Shown here: one piece after another, positions 29,297 to 36,250 of the stretch
How the letters are laid out: each line of letters begins with the position of its first letter
Numbering within the stretch: position 1 is the first letter of the stretch
From: Chlorobium sp.
Lineage (GTDB): Bacteria; Bacteroidota; Chlorobiia; Chlorobiales; Chlorobiaceae
Length of the DNA stretch: 64,000 nt
Direction of reading: 5' to 3'
NCBI GenBank assembly: GCA_005843825.1
Contig: SZXX01000015.1
Coordinates: forward strand, 43,601-107,600
Position numbers and translations under genes: made by a program
The notes under the pieces: generated by a model
Seen by the model: only the letters and a program-made list of their open reading frames with translations
The model's database searches: none
Told to the model about the DNA's origin: nothing

Positions 29297-30754
29297 CTAT
29301 TTTGTTTTGGTGCCTGACTTCCGGTGTTCATAGTCGTGATAGTAGCCAACCTCAACATTTTCAAGCACAGCAAGAGCATCATCGGTCAGAACGGCCAGTG
29401 ATGAATAGAGTGTCAAAAGGTAGGACGCAACACCAAGCTTGTCGAGTCCCATCAGCCTGGCCGAAAGGCTTGGGCTGATTTCACCTGGGATTCCTGCCTG
29501 ATGCAGTCCAACTACACCCTGCTCATTTTCACCGACACGAACGAGAATAATGCTGGTTGTTCCATGACCGGATTTGCTGTTTTTGTTGATTTCAAGCTTG
29601 TCGCTTGGAATAAGCGGCACACCGCGCCAGGTCAGCACAGGAGTTCCGAAGAGGTTGATGGTGGCCGGAGGCACACCGCGCCAGGTGCATTCGCGCTCGA
29701 AAGCGGCAATTGCTTTCGGGTGGGCGATAAAGAATGCCGGTTTTTTCCACACTTTGGTGAGCAGATCGTCAAGATCATCAGGTGTCGGTGTACCGTAACG
29801 GGTACTGATACGCTGGCCGGGATCTGCAGAGTGAAGCAGGCCGAACTCCCTGTTATTGATGAACTCCCACTCCTGACGCTCTTTGATGCCCTCGATCGTC
29901 AGGCGCATCTGCTGCTCTATCTGGTTGTATGGTTCATTATAGAGGTCTGATACGCGGGTATGGACACGCACAACGGTCTGAATGGCCTGAAGCGAGTATT
30001 CGCGAGGCTTGTTCGAATAATCGACATAGGTTTCCGGAATCTCGACATTTTCAGCAAATCCGGCTACAAGGTCAATGTGCTTTTCACCGTGAGTGTTGAC
30101 GGTGGAGCGTATTTTGAGATACTCTTCGACTGTTTTCTGAAATGACTCTTTCAGAGCAGGTGACTCCTTTAACAGCTTGTTGATGTCGTCGCTCGATAGA
30201 GAGAAGAAGGAGCCGGGAGTAATGGTACGGATGGTGACCGATGAAGGTTTTTCCGAAACAAGATCCTCTTCACCGAAATACTCGCCTTCAGACAGGAGTG
30301 CGATACGAAGATCTTCTCCATGCAATCCCTTGCTTAAAATCTCAACCTGACCGTGTGCGATGATGAATATCTTGTGACGGTCTTCGCCTTCAAGGATCAG
30401 GGTGTTGCCGAGCTCAGCCTCTTCAAGCACAAACTTGCTTGCTATTCTGGCAACAATATCATCCTCAAAAGATGCGAAAAGCGGAATGCTTTTCAGGGAT
30501 TCAGGCTTGAATGATGCGATTCCTTCATGAAAATCTATTCCGATGCGTTCAGGTTTCTGCAGCTCAATTTTAGTGCGGTTAACTCTATACGTGCCCGATG
30601 AAACATGGACCCAGGGGAGAAGCTTCAACAGCCATCTCGGGGTTATGGACATCATCTGGGGAGGAGTCTTGGTCGTATTTGCCAGATTTCTTGCAACGTG
30701 GGTCGTTACACTGCGCTGTAACAGACTGCTGGGTTCCTGTTGTGGGTTTGCCAT
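29297..30754 (-). CDS. Family 2 encapsulin shell protein with cyclic-nucleotide-binding-like domain (family 2B type)
   Basis: Encapsulins are HK97-fold shell proteins that form nanocompartments around cargo enzymes. This 485-residue protein has an N-terminal arm (1-85, with ITPRWLLKLLPWVHVSSGTYRVNR), a cNMP-binding-like domain at about 86-205 (GNTLILEGEDRHKIFIIAHGQVEIL ... FGEEDLV) and an HK97-like part from about 215 (EYSLQAIQTVVRVHTRVSDL, EQQMRLTIEGIKERQEWEFINN, FFIAHPKAIAAFERECTWRG, VLTWRGVPLIPSDKL). This layout is that of SrpI-like family 2 encapsulins with the inserted domain. The arginine that holds the cyclic phosphate in true cAMP sites is replaced by Ser171, so ligand binding is doubtful. 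Neighbours are a cysteine desulfurase downstream and cysE upstream, the expected company. Confidence 0.88.
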   Translation of the reverse strand: MANPQQEPSSLLQRSVTTHVARNLANTTKTPPQMMSITPRWLLKLLPWVHVSSGTYRVNRTKIELQKPERIGIDFHEGIASFKPESLKSIPLFASFEDDIVARIASKFVLEEAELGNTLILEGEDRHKIFIIAHGQVEILSKGLHGEDLRIALLSEGEYFGEEDLVSEKPSSVTIRTITPGSFFSLSSDDINKLLKESPALKESFQKTVEEYLKIRSTVNTHGEKHIDLVAGFAENVEIPETYVDYSNKPREYSLQAIQTVVRVHTRVSDLYNEPYNQIEQQMRLTIEGIKERQEWEFINNREFGLLHSADPGQRISTRYGTPTPDDLDDLLTKVWKKPAFFIAHPKAIAAFERECTWRGVPPATINLFGTPVLTWRGVPLIPSDKLEINKNSKSGHGTTSIILVRVGENEQGVVGLHQAGIPGEISPSLSARLMGLDKLGVASYLLTLYSSLAVLTDDALAVLENVEVGYYHDYEHRKSGTKTK

Positions 30755-30822
30755 TGGTAATCAAAAAAGTTTATAGATGGTCGGTGAGAAAGTTCTTATT
30801 AATATAAAGCCCTGTCCAGTGG

Positions 30823-31734
30823 TCAAATTCCAAGCCCGTCGGTAAAACTGCTTTCAATGGCTTTCTGCTGCAGAACCCTTGAATTGGGTGGAACGCTCTT
30901 GGTCTGCCACACATTGCCGCCGATAACGGAGTTTCTTCCGATGGTAATTCTTCCAAGGATATTGGCGTTTGAATAAATAACGACGTTGTCCTCGATAATC
31001 GGGTGACGGGGCACATCCTTTGCCGGATTGCCGTCATGATCGAGAGCAAACTTTTTTGCACCCAGCGTAACCCCTTGATAGAGGCGTACATGGTTGCCGA
31101 TAATGCAGGTTTCACCAATCACCACGCCTGTGCCGTGGTCAATGCAGAAATACTCTCCGATATGGGCTCCGGGGTGGATGTCAATCCCTGTTTCCGAATG
31201 GGCCATTTCAGAGATGATTCTGGGGATAAGAGGCACACCGAGCGACAACAGTGTGTGTGCTGTCCGGTAGTTAATCATCGCCCTTATGGAGGGATAGCAG
31301 AAAATGATCTCTCCATGGTTTTTAGCCGCCGGATCACCATCATAGATTGCATGGACGTCAGTGCCCAATTTTTTTCTGATGTCAGGAAGAATCTCAATAA
31401 ACTGGCTGGCAGTTTCGGCAGCATATTCTTCAGCGTCAACGGAGCCGTTGTTCACGGTGTCAAACTGATGAACACTGAGAATCTGCTCGTTAAGCAATCC
31501 ATAGAGCTTTTCGATCCTTACTCCAAGCAGGTGGGATAGTGATTGATGCCTCAATACCGGTCCTCCGAAATAACCCGGAAAGACTATGGAACGGATCAGT
31601 TCAACAATCTCTTTCAGCTTTTCAATTGATGGCAGCAGATGTTCATGATTCGGTAAATAGTCACATTCCGAATTTTCGGAACTTGATAAGAGCTGTATAG
31701 CCTCTTCAAGGATACTGCCGGTTTTGGTTTCCAT
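30823..31734 (-). CDS. cysE: Serine O-acetyltransferase (EpsC/long CysE type)
   Basis: It acetylates serine with acetyl-CoA, the step before CysK. The C-terminal half is a left-handed beta-helix of hexapeptide repeats (GIDIHPGAHIGEYFCIDHGTGVVIGE, IGNHVRLYQGVTLG, ILGRITIGRNSVIGGNVW); the catalytic His-Asp pair lies in IDHGTG. The N-terminal ~130 residues are helical. The frame is open to 31824, but ATG 31734 (METKTGSILEEA) has a strong Shine-Dalgarno (TGAGGAGA) nine bases ahead, so I start there, giving about 303 residues. It sits between cysK and the encapsulin gene. Confidence 0.93.
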   Translation of the reverse strand: METKTGSILEEAIQLLSSSENSECDYLPNHEHLLPSIEKLKEIVELIRSIVFPGYFGGPVLRHQSLSHLLGVRIEKLYGLLNEQILSVHQFDTVNNGSVDAEEYAAETASQFIEILPDIRKKLGTDVHAIYDGDPAAKNHGEIIFCYPSIRAMINYRTAHTLLSLGVPLIPRIISEMAHSETGIDIHPGAHIGEYFCIDHGTGVVIGETCIIGNHVRLYQGVTLGAKKFALDHDGNPAKDVPRHPIIEDNVVIYSNANILGRITIGRNSVIGGNVWQTKSVPPNSRVLQQKAIESSFTDGLGI

Positions 31735-31890
31735 TATAACAATCTCCTCAAACCGGAAATTTTCCCGGTTATTAAGCAATTCGTTTAAAAATATACCTCT
31801 ATCAAGATAAGCCGGCAAGATCACTGTTAGTTTCCTTGCCGGATATTCCTGACCCTCCGTGTGAAAAGTTCAGCTCAGAGGGGTAGTTAT

Positions 31891-32844
31891 TCAGATGTTA
31901 ACCTGCTCTGGCTCAAACTGGTAGAGAAGCGTCGAGAGGTAACGTTCGCCGGTATCAGGCAGAATGACGACAATACGTTTTCCCTTGTTCTCTTCACGCT
32001 CTGCCAGCTGCAAGGCTGCGTATACTGCTGCTCCTGAAGAGATTCCAACGATCAAGCCTTCTGTGCGGGCTAATACCCGACCCGTGCGCAGCGCATCTTC
32101 GTTTTTCACAAGAACAATGTCATCAATAACAGCGGTGTTCAATATTGCAGGGACAAATCCGGCACCGATACCCTGTATTTTATGGGGACCTGGTTTGCCG
32201 CCGGAAAGAACAGGCGAATCAAACGGTTCGACAGCGACGATTTTCACATTCGGGTTCCGCTGTTTGAGTACCTCGCCAACACCGGTTATGGTTCCGCCGG
32301 TACCTACGCCGCTGACAAAAATATCAACGTTGCCATCGGTATCCTTCCAGATCTCTTCGGCAGTTGTTTTGCGATGGATTTCAGGATTTGCAAGGTTTTT
32401 GAACTGTTGCGGAACAAATGAATTTGCATACTCTTCATGCAATGCTTCAGCTTTTTTAATTGCGCCGCTCATTCCTTCAGGGCCAGGAGTAAGTACGAGC
32501 TCGGCACCAAGAGCCTTGAGCAGGTTTCTACGCTCAATACTCATGGTTTCAGGCATGGTGAGGATAAGACGATACCCTTTCGCAGCCGCAATAAATGCCA
32601 GTGCGATACCGGTATTGCCGCTTGTAGGCTCTATGATGACACTATCTTTATTGAGCAGTCCCTTTTGTTCCGCATCCTCGATCATTGAAAAACCGATGCG
32701 GTCTTTAACACTTCCGCCGGGGTTGAAGTATTCGAGCTTTGCAATAATAGTTGCCTGGAGGTTATGCTCTTTATTGTAATTCTGAAGCTCAAGTAAAGGC
32801 GTGTTGCCGATAAGGTCAGTAAGTTTTTTTGCAATGCGTCCCAT
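31891..32844 (-). CDS. cysK: Cysteine synthase A (O-acetylserine sulfhydrylase)
   Basis: This PLP enzyme makes cysteine from O-acetylserine and sulfide. The 317-residue protein shows IGNTPLLEL, the PLP lysine K47 in [11 protein letters not shown], the [11 protein letters not shown] loop, the [14 protein letters not shown] phosphate-binding stretch, [14 protein letters not shown] and [11 protein letters not shown]. CysE follows 66 bases or more downstream, so the two enzymes of cysteine synthesis are transcribed together. Confidence 0.96.
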   Translation of the reverse strand: MGRIAKKLTDLIGNTPLLELQNYNKEHNLQATIIAKLEYFNPGGSVKDRIGFSMIEDAEQKGLLNKDSVIIEPTSGNTGIALAFIAAAKGYRLILTMPETMSIERRNLLKALGAELVLTPGPEGMSGAIKKAEALHEEYANSFVPQQFKNLANPEIHRKTTAEEIWKDTDGNVDIFVSGVGTGGTITGVGEVLKQRNPNVKIVAVEPFDSPVLSGGKPGPHKIQGIGAGFVPAILNTAVIDDIVLVKNEDALRTGRVLARTEGLIVGISSGAAVYAALQLAEREENKGKRIVVILPDTGERYLSTLLYQFEPEQVNI

Positions 32845-32949
32845 AGCTGTTGATTGTTTTGGCGTTTGAGGAAAGCTTAAAGATCATCAATAAGTGTATA
32901 ACTGGAAATCCCCTCTAAGGGTTATCTTTTATACCGTAAATATGGTATG

Positions 32950-33603
32950 TCAGATATGATATTCGATGTTGTCGATCAATCCGGCTTTTATGGCATACAT
33001 TAAAAGCTCTGGGCTGCTTGAAACCCCAAGTTTCCGAAAAATGTTTTTTCTGTGTGTCATTACCGTATGAAAGCTGATATGTTTTTTTGTTGCTATCTCT
33101 TTTGTTGAAAGTCCGGCCCCGATCATGCGGACAATTTCGATTTCTGAAGAGGTCAAAAGGCTGGCATCTTCATGAGGCCCCTCTTTTTTAAGAAGGATAT
33201 CCAGAACATCGCCAGAATAGTATTTTTTCCCTTTCAGTGCAGCTTCGATGACGTGAAAAAGCTCTTCCCTGTCATCGGTTTTCAGAACAATATTTCTAAT
33301 GCCGGCATCATTCAACTCTTTTATTTTGATGTTAGTTATTGAGTTGGTCAATATGACTATCCCTATTTCCGGATGTTTTTTTCGCAGCTCCTCAAGGTCA
33401 CTGATCGACTCAAAATCAAAGAGTGTATAATCCGTAATGATGAGCGAAATCGTCTCTTTTTGCAGATACTGAAGTAAACCGGCTTTTGTCGATACAGTGA
33501 AAAATGCCTGATAAAGCGGTGACAAGAGAGCCCGCAGTGCCTCATTGGTTAAAAACTGCGTATCAGCAAGTACTACCGAAATGTTACGAATGTTTTTTGT
33601 CAT
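32950..33603 (-). CDS. NarL/LuxR-family response regulator
   Basis: The protein (217 residues) has a receiver domain with probable phospho-acceptor D58 in LIITDYTLFD, followed by a LuxR-type helix-turn-helix at about 147-210 (LLTSSEIEIVRMIGAGLSTKEIA, HISFHTVMTHRKNIFRKLGV). Acidic residues of the usual N-terminal DD pair are weak (VLADTQ), so phosphorylation may differ from the norm. No kinase gene is adjacent. It lies two bases after an HPr-like gene and within a cysteine and methionine run, so it may regulate sulfur genes; that is an inference from position only. Confidence 0.88.
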   Translation of the reverse strand: MTKNIRNISVVLADTQFLTNEALRALLSPLYQAFFTVSTKAGLLQYLQKETISLIITDYTLFDFESISDLEELRKKHPEIGIVILTNSITNIKIKELNDAGIRNIVLKTDDREELFHVIEAALKGKKYYSGDVLDILLKKEGPHEDASLLTSSEIEIVRMIGAGLSTKEIATKKHISFHTVMTHRKNIFRKLGVSSSPELLMYAIKAGLIDNIEYHI

Positions 33604-33605
33604 TA

Positions 33606-33872
33606 TCAGATACCTGCTCCGTTTTCAAAAACTTCTTGAATCATTGTCAGCGTTTTGGTTTCGTTGAGGCCATCGACAGTTACCTGAAGCGTGGTGCCGA
33701 GAATAGCACAAAGAGCAAGCATCTCAAAGTAAGAGTCTGAATTGGCTTTTTCACCGTTCTCATTTTCAAAAAGAACGGAGCAATGCTGTTCCCGGGAAAT
33801 CCTGACTATCTTTCCAAGAGCCAGAAGAGTTAGCCCGGCAGGAGACTTCACAGTGAGACGCTTGTTTATCAT
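33606..33872 (-). CDS. HPr-like protein lacking the phosphorylatable histidine
   Basis: This 88-residue protein matches the length and outline of PTS HPr: an N-terminal strand, then the SPAGLTLLALGKIVRI loop-helix where HPr has N..GLHARPA..LV, a middle NSDSYFEMLALCAILGTTLQVTVDG that parallels KSIMGLMSLG...G..I.I.A.G, and a final helix (MIQEVFENGAG). The active-site His15 is absent, replaced by Thr in GLTLLAL, and the Ser46 context is altered. It cannot act as a classical phosphocarrier. Two bases separate it from the NarL-type regulator, suggesting that the two proteins act together. The fold assignment is by eye. Confidence 0.6.
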   Translation of the reverse strand: MINKRLTVKSPAGLTLLALGKIVRISREQHCSVLFENENGEKANSDSYFEMLALCAILGTTLQVTVDGLNETKTLTMIQEVFENGAGI

Positions 33873-33891
33873 AGTGCTCTTTGTAAAAAGA

Positions 33892-35223
33892 CTACTTCTT
33901 GATCAGCTTCGATAGCCAGCTTGCCTTTTGTGTTTCCTCTGTATGAAGCACCTCATCCAGAGCCTCAATCAGGTCATCCGGATGTTCCAGGCCAACGGAA
34001 AGACGGATCAGATCTGGTGAAAGGCCGCTCTGGAGCTGCTGTTCAGATGAAAGCTGGCTGTGAGAGGTGCTTGCCGGGTGAAGGATAAGGCTCTTGGCAT
34101 CACCGACGTTGGCCAGATGCGAGAAAAGCTTAATGTTGTCGATGATTTTTACAGCTGCCTCATAACCGCCTTTTACACCAAAAACAACAACACCGCCAAA
34201 ACCGTTTTTCAGATCTTTTGACGCTTTGGCATGCGAAGGGTCATTTTTCAGACCTGGATACCGAACCCATGCCACTTCTGGATGTTGCGAAAGATATTCA
34301 GCAACTATGAGAGCGTTTTCTGAATGACGGGCAACCCTGAGCGGCAGGGTTTCGATTCCCTGAATAAAAATCCATGAGTTGTCAGGTGAAATGCTCGCGC
34401 CAAGGTTTCTGAGCGGAACGGTGCGAACCCTGAGGGCAAATGCAATCGGTGCAAGCGGTTCAGGAAGATCTATGGCCCAGCGCAGACCATGATAGTTTTT
34501 GTCTGGTTCTGTAAAGAGAGGGTGGCGTCCGCCTTTCCAGTTGAAACGTCCTGCATCGGTAATGATGCCGCCTATCCCGGAACCATGACCTCCAAGCCAT
34601 TTGGTGAGAGAGTTGATAACAATATCTGCTCCAAGTTCTATCGTTTTAAGCAGGTAGGGAGTGGTGAAGGTTGCATCGACAATCAATGGAAGTCCGTTGC
34701 GGTGTGCAACCTCTGCAATAGCTTTCACATCGGTGTAGTCAAGCACCGGGTTACCGATGGTTTCAATGAAAATGGCTCTTGTTTTATCCGTGATTGCACG
34801 CTCGAAATTTGCTGGATCCTTCGGGTCGACAAACTTAACGTTAATACCAAATTTGGGGAGAATGGCATCAAACTGGGTATAGGTTCCGCCGTAGAGGTTG
34901 TTTGCCGAAACGATTTCATCACCAGCTTCGGCCAGTGTGATAATGGCATTGAATATTGCAGCAGTCCCTGATGCCAGTGCAACGGATGCTGCGCCACCTT
35001 CAAGCTGTGTGACCCGCTGTTCAAGCACATCGGTAGTCGGGTTCATCAATCTGGTATAGATATTGCCAAGCTCTTTCAGGGCAAAAAGGTTTGCGGCATG
35101 TTCCGTGTTCTTAAAGAGATAGGAACTTGTACGGTAAACCGGCACTCCACGGGACTGGGTGGCATCAACAGTCTGTCCGGCATGAAGGGCCAGGGTTTCA
35201 AAACGGTAATTTTTTTCACTCAT
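33892..35223 (-). CDS. metY: O-acetylhomoserine sulfhydrylase (MetY type)
   Basis: The 443-residue PLP enzyme joins sulfide directly to O-acetylhomoserine (or O-succinylhomoserine), giving homocysteine. FETLALHAGQTVDATQSRGVPVYRTSSY at the N-terminus, the PLP lysine in IVINSLTKWLGGHGSG, YTRLMNPTTDVLEQR and the C-terminal HPASTSHSQLSSEQQ are typical of the long MetY group rather than the shorter cystathionine enzymes. In the run, the tRNA-Cys-like element lies 58 bases ahead of its start. Confidence 0.93.
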   Translation of the reverse strand: MSEKNYRFETLALHAGQTVDATQSRGVPVYRTSSYLFKNTEHAANLFALKELGNIYTRLMNPTTDVLEQRVTQLEGGAASVALASGTAAIFNAIITLAEAGDEIVSANNLYGGTYTQFDAILPKFGINVKFVDPKDPANFERAITDKTRAIFIETIGNPVLDYTDVKAIAEVAHRNGLPLIVDATFTTPYLLKTIELGADIVINSLTKWLGGHGSGIGGIITDAGRFNWKGGRHPLFTEPDKNYHGLRWAIDLPEPLAPIAFALRVRTVPLRNLGASISPDNSWIFIQGIETLPLRVARHSENALIVAEYLSQHPEVAWVRYPGLKNDPSHAKASKDLKNGFGGVVVFGVKGGYEAAVKIIDNIKLFSHLANVGDAKSLILHPASTSHSQLSSEQQLQSGLSPDLIRLSVGLEHPDDLIEALDEVLHTEETQKASWLSKLIKK

Positions 35224-35281
35224 CGGTAATACTCCTTGTTTTGTTTGAAGTTTTGTTAAAAAGTTAATTCACTGATCATGC

Positions 35282-35356
35282 GGCGACGGCAAGATTCGAA
35301 CTTGCGATTAATGTTGGTTTTGCAGACCCTGGTTTGAACCTCTCACCCACGTCGCC
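35282..35356 (-). tRNA. Degenerate tRNA-Cys-like element (anticodon GCA)
   Basis: Read on the minus strand, 75 bases fold into a tRNA-like form. The acceptor GGCGACG/CGTCGCC is a perfect seven pairs and the T arm GCAAG-TTCGAAT-CTTGC a perfect five. The anticodon loop CTGCAAA has anticodon GCA, and A14, G18G19 and A21 equivalents are present. The inner helices are poor: three good pairs in the D stem, and three in the anticodon stem followed by G-A and A-A mismatches. The variable region is eight bases (CATTAATC). Position 73 is G, not the U expected for bacterial tRNA-Cys, and no CCA is encoded. It may be a pseudogene, a minor tRNA or a tRNA mimic. It lies 13 bases after the DUF4395 stop and 58 bases before metY. 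Confidence 0.6.
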
Positions 35357-35369
35357 CTGAAAATGGGAC

Positions 35370-35840
35370 TTAATTGCCCTCTTGTTTTGCCTGCTGGTTG
35401 CCGAAAAGTTTGAATCGCTGAAGATTAAACTGGTAAAACAGGAAACATCCGAAGCAGAATCCTGAGAGAGCTACGGTAGCAGCAACCGCAACAAACCCTG
35501 ATAATATCCATCCGGTAAGAGAGGCGCCTGACAGAAAAGCTATCTGGGCGCCGCCGAGCAGAATGGCTGCAATGGAGTTGTTGAACCGCATCAGTCTCGG
35601 ATCTTCTATGGGCGCATTTTCATTTTGCTTTGCAAAAATGCGTGATCCGATAAAAAAAATGAGACTGCCGCTTTTACCGAACACGACAGAAGAAAGAATG
35701 ATAAAAAACAACAGTGTGGTAATTATGGGCTGCTGAATGATTATGGCAGTCGAAATGCCCACGAGCAGCACCCACCTGTTCAGTTTGACAATCGGAAATG
35801 GTATGCCCACACAGGTGGTGGATGTTTTTGTTGCTGACAT
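35370..35840 (-). CDS. DUF4395 membrane protein
   Basis: The 156-residue protein starts with CVGIPFPIVKLNRWVLL and has about four membrane helices, with a cysteine pair in GFCFGCFLFYQF near the C-terminus. This is the pattern of DUF4395, a family often found beside thioredoxin- or rhodanese-like proteins; its function is unknown. It is the first full-length gene after a Cys-codon leader and a terminator hairpin, so its expression is probably controlled by cysteine supply. A role in sulfur or thiol traffic is inferred from this context. Confidence 0.75.
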   Translation of the reverse strand: MSATKTSTTCVGIPFPIVKLNRWVLLVGISTAIIIQQPIITTLLFFIILSSVVFGKSGSLIFFIGSRIFAKQNENAPIEDPRLMRFNNSIAAILLGGAQIAFLSGASLTGWILSGFVAVAATVALSGFCFGCFLFYQFNLQRFKLFGNQQAKQEGN

Positions 35841-35890
35841 AATTTTTATCCTCTGGTTATCGTTGTATGAATGATTTACTTGAAATAAAA

Positions 35891-35922
35891 AAAGCCGGCT
35901 CTGACATTCAGAACCGGCTTTA
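35891..35922 (-). terminator. Attenuator-like terminator hairpin between Cys leader and DUF4395 gene
   Basis: On the minus strand AAAGCCGGTTCTGA pairs with TCAGAGCCGGCTTT around a four-base loop, followed directly by TTTTTATTT. It lies 35 bases after the stop of a 31-residue leader ORF and about 50 bases ahead of the DUF4395 start, so it stands between a promoter region and the operon it precedes. A terminator in that place is the mark of transcription attenuation. Confidence 0.85.
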
Positions 35923-35956
35923 AAGACTTCACGTACTTCATGAAATCATGAGTGTG

Positions 35957-36052
35957 CTACGTCGTGCTCCCCGATATCCTTTTGTCAGAATGTTTCTGCA
36001 ATCCGCAACAGCAGCAGCACATTATGTAGATTGTCGAGGCCTTTGATTTCAT
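35957..36052 (-). CDS. Short leader peptide ORF with five consecutive Cys codons
   Basis: ATG at 36052 opens a 31-codon frame: MKSKASTIYIM, then CCCCC (codons 12-16: TGC TGC TGC TGT TGC), then GLQKHSDKRISGSTT and TAG. A run of codons for one amino acid in a short ORF just before a terminator is the classic design of an attenuation leader, here for cysteine. The downstream run holds cysK, cysE, metY and a cysteine desulfurase. The bases around the start codon (36044-36056) are complementary to 35935-35948, just after the leader stop, so alternative RNA folds are possible. No strong Shine-Dalgarno is seen, which lowers confidence. Confidence 0.7.
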   Translation of the reverse strand: MKSKASTIYIMCCCCCGLQKHSDKRISGSTT

Positions 36053-36076
36053 GAGTCGTGTATTGTTCAGATTTTC

Positions 36077-36092
36077 GTTAACAATTGTTAAC
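36077..36092. promoter_or_regulatory. Perfect 16-base palindrome GTTAACAATTGTTAAC, candidate operator
   Basis: The palindrome is 24 bases upstream of the Cys leader start codon. On the minus strand a weak promoter, TTGGAA-17 bases-TAACAA, would place its -10 box within the palindrome, so a bound protein could block transcription. The binding factor is unknown. Confidence 0.5.
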
Positions 36093-36177
36093 TCTTTTTT
36101 CAGAAGTTTCCAAAAAAAAGTTTGATTTTTTTTATCGAAAGGGCAAAAATGCTCAAGTCACACCTCCTCATTTTCCC

Positions 36178-36232
36178 TTGTCATTTCGAACGTATGTGAG
36201 AAATCTGTCCGGAACACACGATCGAATGACAA
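36178..36232. repeat. Dispersed palindromic repeat, copy 3
   Basis: TTGTCATTTCGA at the left end and TCGAATGACAA at the right end are inverted copies of each other, bracketing about 30 bases that contain GTGAGAAATCTG. The left end matches the TGTCATTCCGA...GAGGAATCT elements at 10369 and 13681. It lies just downstream of modE. It looks like a REP or small non-autonomous element. Confidence 0.7.
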
Positions 36233-36250
36233 CGGGATTGACCTGAAGCC

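Noticed and set aside
29297..30754. HK97-fold protein as a prophage capsid
   Set aside because: No other phage genes surround it. The domain order and the neighbours (desulfurase, cysE) fit a family 2 encapsulin.
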